Positions 1 to 6,433 of a stretch of DNA of 7,887 nt are shown here, piece after piece. Source of the DNA: Actinomycetota bacterium (GTDB lineage: Bacteria; Actinomycetota; Actinomycetes; Nanopelagicales; Nanopelagicaceae); NCBI GenBank assembly GCA_947380835.1, contig CANCSL010000047.1, forward strand, positions 1 through 7,887, read 5' to 3'. The position numbers were made by a program, and so were the translations under genes. The notes below the pieces were generated by a model. That model made no database searches and had not been told where the DNA came from. It saw nothing but the letters and a program-made list of their open reading frames with translations. The first letter of the stretch is position 1. Every line of letters starts with the position of its first letter.

Positions 1-447
1 GAGCCGACCGCTCCTCGATTCCATGGTCGCCACCAGCTAAACCGTCACCCCGATGGGCTCGAGAAGTGCATTGGCTGCGAGCTGTGCGCGTGGGCCTGTC
101 CGGCAGATGCCATTTTGGTGGAAGGCGCAAACAACACTCCAGGTGAGCAATTCTCTCCAGGTGAGCGTTATGGTCGGGTTTATCAAATTAATTACGCACG
201 CTGTATTTTCTGCGGACTCTGCATCGAGGCTTGCCCTACCCGCGCTCTGACAATGACCAATGAATACGAACTCGCTGATGACGAGCGCTCAAAATTAATT
301 TTTGAAAAGGAAGATTTGTTGGCACCACTTCGTCAAGGAATGTTGATGCCGCCTCACCCTATGTACCCAGATAGCACTGATACCACTTACTACCGTGGTG
401 AAGTCCCTGGCTCCCATCCATCACAGGAGACGACCAGCCATGCTTAA
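1..447 (+). CDS. nuoI: NADH-quinone oxidoreductase subunit I, 5'-truncated by window edge
   Basis: NuoI is the 2x[4Fe-4S] ferredoxin-like subunit of the complex I peripheral arm, relaying electrons through clusters N6a and N6b toward the quinone site. The frame is open from base 1 and gives 148 residues. Two cysteine motifs are intact: CIGCELCAWACP at fragment residues 23-34 and CIFCGLCIEACP at 68-79, each of the form CxxCxxCxxxCP. The upstream block PRFHGRHQLNRHPDGLEKC is typical of the family just before the first motif. Roughly 30 N-terminal residues are probably missing, judged from remembered actinobacterial homologues. The stop TAA lies 8 bases inside nuoJ, so the two genes overlap. The tail after about residue 100 is soluble, rich in Pro, Ser and Thr, and variable in the family. 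The I-J-K-L-M-N order rules out a stand-alone ferredoxin or a hydrogenase subunit. Identification is secure; only the start is unseen. Confidence 0.96.
   Translation, partial: EPTAPRFHGRHQLNRHPDGLEKCIGCELCAWACPADAILVEGANNTPGEQFSPGERYGRVYQINYARCIFCGLCIEACPTRALTMTNEYELADDERSKLIFEKEDLLAPLRQGMLMPPHPMYPDSTDTTYYRGEVPGSHPSQETTSHA
425..430 (+). promoter_or_regulatory. Ribosome binding site of nuoJ
   Basis: AGGAGA lies 9 bases before the ATG at 440, inside the nuoI coding sequence. It decides the nuoJ start in favour of ATG 440 over an in-frame GTG at 395, which would add 15 residues of NuoI-overlapping, non-membrane sequence. Confidence 0.7.
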
Positions 448-1222
448 TCTCGCCGTTCAACTCGGAAGTACCAAAACGCCAGAGGCAGTTCTCTTCTGGA
501 TACTTGCGCCACTTGCCGTACTGGCTGCGCTCGGTATTTTGATGGCAAAGAAAGCCGTTCATTCAGCTCTGCTTCTTGCTTGGATCATGATTACGCTCGC
601 AATTTTCTATATTGCCGAGGATGCGCTCTTCCTTGGAATCGTTCAGGTTGTTGTCTACACCGGTGCAGTCATGATGCTCTTCCTCTTTATTTTGATGTTG
701 GTCGGCGTCGATAGCTCTGATTCGCTCGTCGAAAACATCAAGGGCCAACGTGCCTCCGCCATCGTTGCGGCAGTCGGTTTAGGTGGGCTTTTGGTTTCCC
801 TCGTCGGGCGGGCAACTCTTGGACGTTCTGCCGTCGGATTGGCATCGGCTAATCAAGGCGGAAATGTTCAAGGCTTGGCTGAACAACTCTTCACTAAATA
901 TGTCTGGGCTTTTGAAGTTGTTTCAGCGCTCCTTATTACTGCAGCTCTTGGTGCCATGGTCTTGGCCCACAGCCAGAAAGTTCACTCGCGTAACAACCAA
1001 CGCGATCTTTCGATTGCCAGATTCCGTGGCGCTTCACTTGCCGCCGCCGCTGGCCTTCCTGGTTCTGGAGTTTTTGCTCGTCACAACGCGGTCGACGTTC
1101 CAGCGCTTCTGCCAGATGGGTCTCCAGCGCCTACTTCAATTTCGAGTGTTCTTGAAGCCCGTGGGGACATGATCACCAGCAAAATCTTTGAGTTACAACA
1201 GAAGGAAGAGGAGGAGAACTAA
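440..1222 (+). CDS. nuoJ: NADH-quinone oxidoreductase subunit J
   Basis: NuoJ is a membrane-arm subunit next to the quinone cavity of complex I (the ND6 counterpart), thought to help transmit the redox signal to the proton channels. The protein has 260 residues. About five membrane segments can be read, near residues 19-36, 41-59, 64-89, 106-124 and 157-177. The third contains the family hallmark GIVQVVVYTGAVMMLFLF, with Tyr73 in the region that forms the pi-bulge in known structures, followed by MLVGVDSSDS. Residues from about 178 to the end form a long hydrophilic tail with ARHNAVDVPALLPDG (213-227) and an acidic end QKEEEEN; E. coli NuoJ is much shorter, whereas I recall this tail as common in actinobacteria. 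The start is ATG 440, backed by a ribosome binding site and overlapping nuoI by 8 bases. The stop codon directly abuts the nuoK start. The function of the tail is unknown. Confidence 0.95.
   Translation: MLNLAVQLGSTKTPEAVLFWILAPLAVLAALGILMAKKAVHSALLLAWIMITLAIFYIAEDALFLGIVQVVVYTGAVMMLFLFILMLVGVDSSDSLVENIKGQRASAIVAAVGLGGLLVSLVGRATLGRSAVGLASANQGGNVQGLAEQLFTKYVWAFEVVSALLITAALGAMVLAHSQKVHSRNNQRDLSIARFRGASLAAAAGLPGSGVFARHNAVDVPALLPDGSPAPTSISSVLEARGDMITSKIFELQQKEEEEN
1209..1214 (+). promoter_or_regulatory. Strong ribosome binding site of nuoK
   Basis: AGGAGG, a full core Shine-Dalgarno match, lies 8 bases before the ATG at 1223. It is embedded in a purine-only run that encodes the acidic NuoJ C-terminus (EEEE). 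It is the best ribosome binding site in the window, which fits nuoK abutting nuoJ without overlap. Confidence 0.85.
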
Positions 1223-1522
1223 ATGGATCTTTCCAATTACATCTATCTCTCTGTCATTCTCTTCACTATTGGCGCCATTGGTGTTGTCGTTCGTCGCAAC
1301 GCAATTGTTGTCTTCATGTGTATCGAGCTCATGCTCAACGCAGCAAACCTCGCTTTTGTCACCTTCGCACGAATAAATGGCAACCTCGATGGCCAAGTCG
1401 CTTCCTTCTTTACGATGGTTGTGGCTGCCTGCGAAGTTGTAGTTGGACTCGCGATTATCGTCACGATTTATCGCTCCCGTCGATCGGCATCAGTTGACGA
1501 TGCCAGTTTGTTGAAACGGTAA
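1223..1522 (+). CDS. nuoK: NADH-quinone oxidoreductase subunit K
   Basis: NuoK is the small membrane subunit of complex I (ND4L counterpart, also related to MrpC), contributing buried acidic residues to the proton path between the quinone end and the antiporter-like subunits. The length of 99 residues is normal for the family. Three membrane helices can be read, around residues 5-22, 27-49 and 58-83. Both family glutamates are present: Glu35 in FMCIELMLNAANLAF (Glu36 of E. coli) and Glu71 in VVAACEVVVGLAI (Glu72 of E. coli). A short basic and polar tail (YRSRRSASVDDASLLKR) ends the protein on the cytoplasmic side. The ATG directly follows the nuoJ stop and has a strong ribosome binding site; nuoL begins two bases after the TAA. 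An MrpC antiporter subunit is the main look-alike, excluded by the neighbours and the ELMLNA motif. Confidence 0.97.
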   Translation: MDLSNYIYLSVILFTIGAIGVVVRRNAIVVFMCIELMLNAANLAFVTFARINGNLDGQVASFFTMVVAACEVVVGLAIIVTIYRSRRSASVDDASLLKR

Positions 1523-1524
1523 TC

Positions 1525-3417
1525 ATGACTACTAGTTCGCACTTGGTTTACTTAATCGCGCTACCACTCATCAGCGCCGCACTCTTACTTTTACTTGGCC
1601 GTAAGACCGATAAGTGGGGCCATATTTTGGCTACTTTGGTCTCAGCCAGTGCATTTGGAATTGGCGTATCCGAGTTTTTCGCAATGCAAGGTCGCACTGG
1701 CGATGCTCGAGCTGCCACGCAAAAAATCTTTAGCTGGATCTCCGTCGGAACATTTAAAGTCGATGCCTCCTTGCTCTTAGACCAGCTTTCGATCTGTTTT
1801 GTCCTCCTCATCACCGGCGTCGGAACACTTATTCACATTTATTCGATCGCATATATGTCGCACGATCACGATCGTCGTCGCTTCTTTGCGTATCTCAATC
1901 TCTTTATTGCCGCCATGTTGTTGCTCGTCCTGGGCGATTCGTACCTCAACCTTTATGTTGGTTGGGAAGGTGTCGGATTAGCTTCCTACTTGCTCATCGG
2001 TTTCTGGAATCAAAAACCTGCCTATGCAACAGCGGCAAAGAAAGCTTTTGTTGCCAACCGAGTTGGTGACGTTGGCCTATCGCTAGCCATCATGATCGCT
2101 TTCGCCCAATTTGGCACTGTCACTTTCGCTGGTGTTAAAGCTGGCGCCCCACATGCTTCTACCGCTGCATTGACCGCGATTGGTGCAATGTTGTTGCTCG
2201 CCGCTGCTGGAAAGTCGGCGCAATTTCCGTTGCAATCGTGGCTCGGCGATGCGATGGCCGGTCCAACACCGGTTTCAGCACTTATTCACGCAGCGACCAT
2301 GGTTACGGCGGGCGTCTATCTCATTACTCGCTCTAACTTTATTTTTGATGGATCATCAACTGCAAGATTGATGGTTGTCATCGTCGGTGGAATCACCTTG
2401 ATTTTCGGTGCCTTGATCGGTACCGCAAAAGATGACATCAAGAAGGCGTTGGCCGCCTCGACCATGTCACAGATCGGCTACATGATTTTGGCATCAGGAC
2501 TCGGTCCAGTTGGATATGCCATTGCCATCATGCATTTGCTTACTCATGGTTTCTTCAAAGCCGGAATGTTCTTAGGCGCAGGTTCGGTCATGCACGGCAT
2601 GGACGATGAAGTAAATATGCGTCGTTACGGTGGGATTGGCAAACTTATGCCCATCACCTTTGCAACCTTTGGTTTGGGATACCTCGCCATCATCGGCGTT
2701 CCGCCATTTGCTGGCTTCTATTCCAAGGACAAGATCATTGAACTTGCCTTTAACGCAGGCGGGACCAAGGGAATCATCTTGGGTGGAGCCACACTTCTCG
2801 GCGCTGCTATTACAGCTTTCTATATGACTCGCTTGATTGTGATGACTTTCACCGGCGCCAAGCGTTGGGATGAGAAGGCACATCCACACGAGTCTCCAAT
2901 TTTGATGTGGTTGCCTATGGCAGTTCTAGCCGTTGGTTCGGTTGCTACTGGATTCCTCTTTAATAGTGGAAACTCTTTAGTTAACTGGTTGGCTCCGGTT
3001 CTTAATTCGCGCAATGAAGTTGGCGGCGAAGAACTGATGAAGCCAATCGTGGTCTCCGCTTTGGCCCTCCTAGCCGTCATTATCGGCGTAGGAATCGCCG
3101 TTGGTATGTACCGCAAAGAAGTACCGGTCGTTGCCCCAGAGAAGGTTTCAGTATTTACTCGAATCGTTCGCAAGGATTTGATGCAAGATGCCTTCAACGA
3201 GGCCGTCTTGATGCGTCCTGGTCAGAAGTTGACCGAAGGCTTAGTAAAGACCGACTACTTCGCAATTGATGGATTGGTGCGCTTGGTGGCTGGAATATTC
3301 GCCAGCACTTCGACGGCGCTTCGAAAGATTCAAAATGGCTATGTTCGTAGTTATGCGCTCATCATGGTTGGTGGCGCGCTGGCTTTGATCGCAACGATTT
3401 GGGTGGTGACGCTGTGA
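1525..3417 (+). CDS. nuoL: NADH-quinone oxidoreductase subunit L
   Basis: NuoL is the distal antiporter-like proton-pumping subunit of complex I (ND5 counterpart). The protein has 630 residues, close to the family norm (E. coli about 613). Family blocks appear in order: DQLS at 86-89 and IHIYSIAYM at 103-111; GWEGVGLASYLLIGFW (146-161) with the channel glutamate Glu148; AAGKSAQFPLQSWLGDAM with Lys230; TPVSALIHAATMV with His255; MHLLTHGFFKAGMF with His337, His341 and Lys345; and PPFAGFYSKD with Lys401 and Asp402, matching E. coli Lys399 and Asp400. Residues from about 548 to 630 fit the long lateral helix and final membrane anchor that distinguish NuoL from NuoM and NuoN. The ATG at 1525 lies two bases after nuoK, with no clear ribosome binding site, so coupling to nuoK translation is likely. 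The stop TGA overlaps the GTG start of nuoM by 4 bases. No damage or missing residue is seen. Confidence 0.97.
   Translation: MTTSSHLVYLIALPLISAALLLLLGRKTDKWGHILATLVSASAFGIGVSEFFAMQGRTGDARAATQKIFSWISVGTFKVDASLLLDQLSICFVLLITGVGTLIHIYSIAYMSHDHDRRRFFAYLNLFIAAMLLLVLGDSYLNLYVGWEGVGLASYLLIGFWNQKPAYATAAKKAFVANRVGDVGLSLAIMIAFAQFGTVTFAGVKAGAPHASTAALTAIGAMLLLAAAGKSAQFPLQSWLGDAMAGPTPVSALIHAATMVTAGVYLITRSNFIFDGSSTARLMVVIVGGITLIFGALIGTAKDDIKKALAASTMSQIGYMILASGLGPVGYAIAIMHLLTHGFFKAGMFLGAGSVMHGMDDEVNMRRYGGIGKLMPITFATFGLGYLAIIGVPPFAGFYSKDKIIELAFNAGGTKGIILGGATLLGAAITAFYMTRLIVMTFTGAKRWDEKAHPHESPILMWLPMAVLAVGSVATGFLFNSGNSLVNWLAPVLNSRNEVGGEELMKPIVVSALALLAVIIGVGIAVGMYRKEVPVVAPEKVSVFTRIVRKDLMQDAFNEAVLMRPGQKLTEGLVKTDYFAIDGLVRLVAGIFASTSTALRKIQNGYVRSYALIMVGGALALIATIWVVTL
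3402..3409 (+). promoter_or_regulatory. Imperfect ribosome binding site of nuoM
   Basis: GGTGGTGA differs at one base from GGAGGTGA, the extended anti-16S complement, and its GGTGG core lies 7 bases before the GTG at 3414. It supports that GTG as the nuoM start. The site is inside the end of nuoL, so re-initiation after nuoL translation is also likely. Confidence 0.5.
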
Positions 3418-4919
3418 GTATCGTGACGACACTAGAACTACTTCCGCTTCTGGGAGCTGTTCTTCTCGCCGTAATCCCCAAGAGCAATGCCGAACTCGCC
3501 AAGCGTGTGGCCCTGGCTACCTCTCTGGTGACCCTTGCCGTTGCCGGTGTTATGGCTTACAAGTTTCAGATTCACGATTCTGCAATGCAGTTTGTTCAGA
3601 GCAACAAATGGATTGCAAGCTTCGGCATCAACTATGCCGTAGGTATCGACGGAATTGCTTTAGTGCTTATTCTTATGGCGGTTGTGCTTGTACCAGTCGT
3701 AATCTTGGCTGGTTGGCACGAATCCGAAAACGGAAAGTGGAGCGCCAAGGTTTTCTATATCTTGATTCTCGTACTTGAAACCATGATGGTCGGCGTATTC
3801 GCCGCGACTGATGTATTCCTCTTTTATGTCATCTTCGAAGCCATGCTGATTCCGGTCTATTTCCTTATTGGTGGGTATGGTCGCGGCGAACGAGCAGCGG
3901 CTGCGATGAAGTTCTTGCTCTACAGCCTCTTCGGCGGCCTGTTGATGTTGGCTGCGATCATCGGTATCTATGTCATTGCTGGAAATCAAATCGGTCATAC
4001 CTTTGATTTGGCCCAACTTTCGACTTTGACCATTGACTCCTCAACCCAAAACTTCCTCTTCCTAGGCTTCTTTATTGCCTTTGCTATCAAGGCACCGTTG
4101 TGGCCGCTTCATACTTGGCTCCCAACTGCAGCAAAGTCAGCCACACCAGGCACCTCCATCTTGTTGCTAGGCGTGCTGGATAAAGTCGGTACTTACGGAA
4201 TGATTCGCTTCTGTATCGCTTTATTTCCAGAAGCTGCAAAAACCTTTACTCCGCTCATCATCGTTCTGGCGCTGATTTCTATTCTTTACGGTGCTTTCCT
4301 GGCGATCGGTCAGAAAGAAATTAATGGCTTGATCGCGTTTACTTCTATTTCCCACTTCGGGTTTATCACTCTTGGAATCTTCGCCATGACCTCACAAGGT
4401 CTATCAGGTGCAACCCTGTACATGGTTAATCACGGCTTCTCCACGGGCGCTTTGTTCTTGGCTGCCGGTTGGATGGTTTCCAGGCGCAAGTCCTCCAACA
4501 TTGAAGATTTTGGTGGGCTACAACGAGTCACCCCCGTACTTGCCTGGACTTTCTTCTTAGCAGGTATGTCTGCACTGGCTCTGCCAGGTCTCTCTAGCTT
4601 CGTCAGCGAGTTCTTGGTTCTCGTCGGTACCTTTACTAGGTATCCGATTGCGGCCATCTTTGGAACAACGGGCATTGTGCTTGCCGCTCTATACGTTCTG
4701 ATTGTCATTCAAAAATCACTTCATGGTCCAACAACTCCTGGAAATGAAGATCTCAAAGATCTGAATCTTCGTGAAAAGATTTCTGTTGCTCCAGTTATTG
4801 CCCTTCTCGTTATTTTCGGCTTCTTCCCGAAGCCACTGCTTGATGCCATTAACCCAGCGTCACAAACTGTGATGACCCATGCAGGGGTTACCGATCCAGC
4901 ACCTAAGGCAGGTAAGTGA
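3414..4919 (+). CDS. nuoM: NADH-quinone oxidoreductase subunit M
   Basis: NuoM is the middle antiporter-like proton-pumping subunit of complex I (ND4 counterpart), a many-helix inner-membrane protein. From the GTG at 3414 it has 501 residues, normal for the family. Channel residues are all present: Glu142 in FYVIFEAMLIPVYFLIGG (E. coli Glu144), Lys226 in FAIKAPLWPLHTWLPTAA (E. coli Lys234), Lys257 in LDKVGTYGMIRF (E. coli Lys265) and Glu399 in SSFVSEFLVLVG (E. coli Glu407). His314 (SISHFGF) and His340 (MVNHGFSTGALF) are also kept. The start is a GTG within GTGA, overlapping the nuoL TGA by 4 bases. A second in-frame GTG at 3423 and an upstream TTG at 3399 are less likely. A charged stretch at 444-456 (NEDLKDLNLREKI) lies before the last membrane segment, and a short Pro/Ala-rich tail ends the protein. 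The TGA stop overlaps the nuoN start. Confidence 0.97.
   Translation: MSIVTTLELLPLLGAVLLAVIPKSNAELAKRVALATSLVTLAVAGVMAYKFQIHDSAMQFVQSNKWIASFGINYAVGIDGIALVLILMAVVLVPVVILAGWHESENGKWSAKVFYILILVLETMMVGVFAATDVFLFYVIFEAMLIPVYFLIGGYGRGERAAAAMKFLLYSLFGGLLMLAAIIGIYVIAGNQIGHTFDLAQLSTLTIDSSTQNFLFLGFFIAFAIKAPLWPLHTWLPTAAKSATPGTSILLLGVLDKVGTYGMIRFCIALFPEAAKTFTPLIIVLALISILYGAFLAIGQKEINGLIAFTSISHFGFITLGIFAMTSQGLSGATLYMVNHGFSTGALFLAAGWMVSRRKSSNIEDFGGLQRVTPVLAWTFFLAGMSALALPGLSSFVSEFLVLVGTFTRYPIAAIFGTTGIVLAALYVLIVIQKSLHGPTTPGNEDLKDLNLREKISVAPVIALLVIFGFFPKPLLDAINPASQTVMTHAGVTDPAPKAGK
4904..4912 (+). promoter_or_regulatory. Probable ribosome binding site of nuoN
   Basis: TAAGGCAGG precedes two adjacent possible starts, GTG 4916 and ATG 4919. 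TAAGG is 7 bases from the GTG and 10 from the ATG; the second AGG is 6 bases from the ATG. The site cannot decide between them, and the choice changes the protein by one residue. Confidence 0.45.
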
Positions 4920-6433
4920 TGTTTTCCGCACCAGTCCTCAATTACTCACTTCTTGCTCCGATTCTCATTGTTCTCGGGGGAGCCCTTCTCGGAGTTCTCG
5001 TCGAGGCATTCTTGGGTAAAGCCATTCGTGCGACTGCCCAACTTGCGATTTCTCTGGGTTCTTTGGTTTTGGCTTTTGCTCAAATTATTCGCATTCACAG
5101 CGAGAGGTCGCTCACTGCAGCCGTAAATTCAGTCGCAATTGATGGCGCCTCGATATTTTTCCAAGGCACCGTCTTGGTATTGGCTTTCATCGGGATTCTC
5201 TTCATCGCTGATCAAGATAACTTTGCTGCGCAGGCATCTGCCATTCCTGGTTCTGAAGAAGAACGATCTGCTATTGAAACCGGTAAGCAACAAACTGAAA
5301 TTTTCCCACTGACCCTTTTTGCGGTCTCCGGAATGATGCTCTTTCCGATGGCAACCGATCTCATCACCTTGTTCGTTGCCCTCGAGGTTCTTTCATTGCC
5401 TCTTTATCTGATGGCTGGACTTTCCCGTCGCCGTCGATTGCTCTCTCAAGAAGCTGCCCTAAAGTACTTTTTGCTAGGCGCTTTCTCCTCTGCATTCTTC
5501 CTATTTGGTTCAGCATTCCTTTACGGATATTCGGGTTCACTTTCACTCTCGGGTATTGCCAACGCGATCACTGCTGGAAATGGCAATGACATATTCCTGT
5601 TGATCGGTATCGCATTCCTCAGCGTCGGTCTGCTCTTTAAAGTGGGCGCTGTTCCGTTCCATTCCTGGACTCCAGATGTCTATCAAGGCGCCCCGACTCC
5701 GATTACTGGATTCATGGCGGCTTGTACCAAGGTCGCAGCTTTCGGCGCCACCTTGCGCATTTTTTATGTTGGTCTTTCTGCAGCCCAATGGGAGTGGAAA
5801 CCAATCATCACGACGATTTCGATTCTGACTATGGCCGTGGGAGCGATCGCTGCGATTGCACAGCGTGATGTCAAGCGCGCCTTAGCCTTTTCCTCCATCG
5901 CACACGCTGGCTTCTTACTGACAGGCGTCATCGCCCTCAATAAGGCCGGATTGCAAGCATCACTCTTCTACGTAGTGGCTTATGGATTTACAACGCTCGG
6001 TGCCTTTGGAATCGTAACTTTGGTTCGTGACTCTGCCGGTGAGGTTACCGACCTTAACCGCTGGGTGGGATTGGGCAAGAAATCGCCGCTCATCGCCGGA
6101 ACCTTTGTGCTCTTCTTGATCAGCTTTGCCGGTATTCCACTCACCAGTGGATTCATTGGAAAGTTCTCGCTATTCAACGCTGCCTATGAATCTGGAAATA
6201 TCTTGGTGGTTGTCGTGGGTGTTCTTTCTAGCGCCGTTGCCGCATTCTTTTATCTGCGCATCGTCGTCATGTTGTTCTTCACTGAACCCGCTAATGATTC
6301 CGTGACTGTCGTAATCCCATCGGTTATGACCCGCATCGCGATAACTGTTTGCGCCTTGGCAACCATTATTTTGGGTGTCTATCCATCGCTTCTCCTTAAT
6401 ACCGCACAGACCTTCGCGAATTTCCTCGCTTAA
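4919..6433 (+). CDS. nuoN: NADH-quinone oxidoreductase subunit N
   Basis: NuoN is the antiporter-like proton-pumping subunit of complex I closest to the NuoJ/K end (ND2 counterpart). From ATG 4919 it has 504 residues. Channel residues are intact: Glu156 in LFVALEVLSLPLYLM (E. coli Glu133), Lys182 in AALKYFLLGAFSSAF (E. coli Lys158), Lys241 in LLFKVGAVPFHSWTPDVYQG (E. coli Lys217), Lys271 in ACTKVAAFGA (E. coli Lys247) and Lys415 in SGFIGKFSLF (E. coli Lys395). A hydrophilic loop at about residues 98-127, with AAQASAIPGSEEER, lies between two membrane segments; E. coli NuoN has nothing of this length there, while I recall it in actinobacterial NuoN. It accounts for much of the offset of about 23 in residue numbering. 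The ATG overlaps the nuoM TGA by one base (TGATG); a GTG one codon earlier, at 4916, is equally possible. The TAA stop overlaps the next gene by one base. Confidence 0.97.
   Translation: MFSAPVLNYSLLAPILIVLGGALLGVLVEAFLGKAIRATAQLAISLGSLVLAFAQIIRIHSERSLTAAVNSVAIDGASIFFQGTVLVLAFIGILFIADQDNFAAQASAIPGSEEERSAIETGKQQTEIFPLTLFAVSGMMLFPMATDLITLFVALEVLSLPLYLMAGLSRRRRLLSQEAALKYFLLGAFSSAFFLFGSAFLYGYSGSLSLSGIANAITAGNGNDIFLLIGIAFLSVGLLFKVGAVPFHSWTPDVYQGAPTPITGFMAACTKVAAFGATLRIFYVGLSAAQWEWKPIITTISILTMAVGAIAAIAQRDVKRALAFSSIAHAGFLLTGVIALNKAGLQASLFYVVAYGFTTLGAFGIVTLVRDSAGEVTDLNRWVGLGKKSPLIAGTFVLFLISFAGIPLTSGFIGKFSLFNAAYESGNILVVVVGVLSSAVAAFFYLRIVVMLFFTEPANDSVTVVIPSVMTRIAITVCALATIILGVYPSLLLNTAQTFANFLA

Noticed and set aside
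395..439. Upstream in-frame GTG start for nuoJ
   Set aside because: The extra 15 residues are polar, read entirely over nuoI in another frame, and have no family counterpart; ATG 440 has AGGAGA at good spacing.
2820..3197. Minus-strand open frame of 125 codons inside nuoL
   Set aside because: It lies wholly antisense to a well-conserved nuoL, and its product is rich in Arg, Thr and Ser with no recognisable motif, which fits a shadow frame.
3660..4016. Minus-strand open frame of 118 codons inside nuoM
   Set aside because: It is antisense to conserved NuoM membrane segments including Glu142; the polar, His/Asp/Gln-rich product is what antisense of hydrophobic codons gives.
4746..4770. GAAGAT/ATCTTC inverted repeat with doubled AGATCT in nuoM
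   Set aside because: The repeat is explained by the local peptide NEDLKDLNL (repeated Asp-Leu codons); the stem is 6 bases with a 13-base loop and has no T-run.
5843..5850. GCGATCGC, the HIP1 palindrome of cyanobacteria
   Set aside because: Only one copy was noticed, inside nuoN coding sequence, and the proteins look actinobacterial, so chance is sufficient.
1..6433. Mrp-type antiporter or group 4 hydrogenase membrane module in place of complex I
   Set aside because: The order I-J-K-L-M-N, a NuoI with two CxxCxxCxxxCP motifs, a separate NuoN and the full-length NuoL C-terminal anchor all fit complex I; no hydrogenase or Mrp-specific subunits are present.
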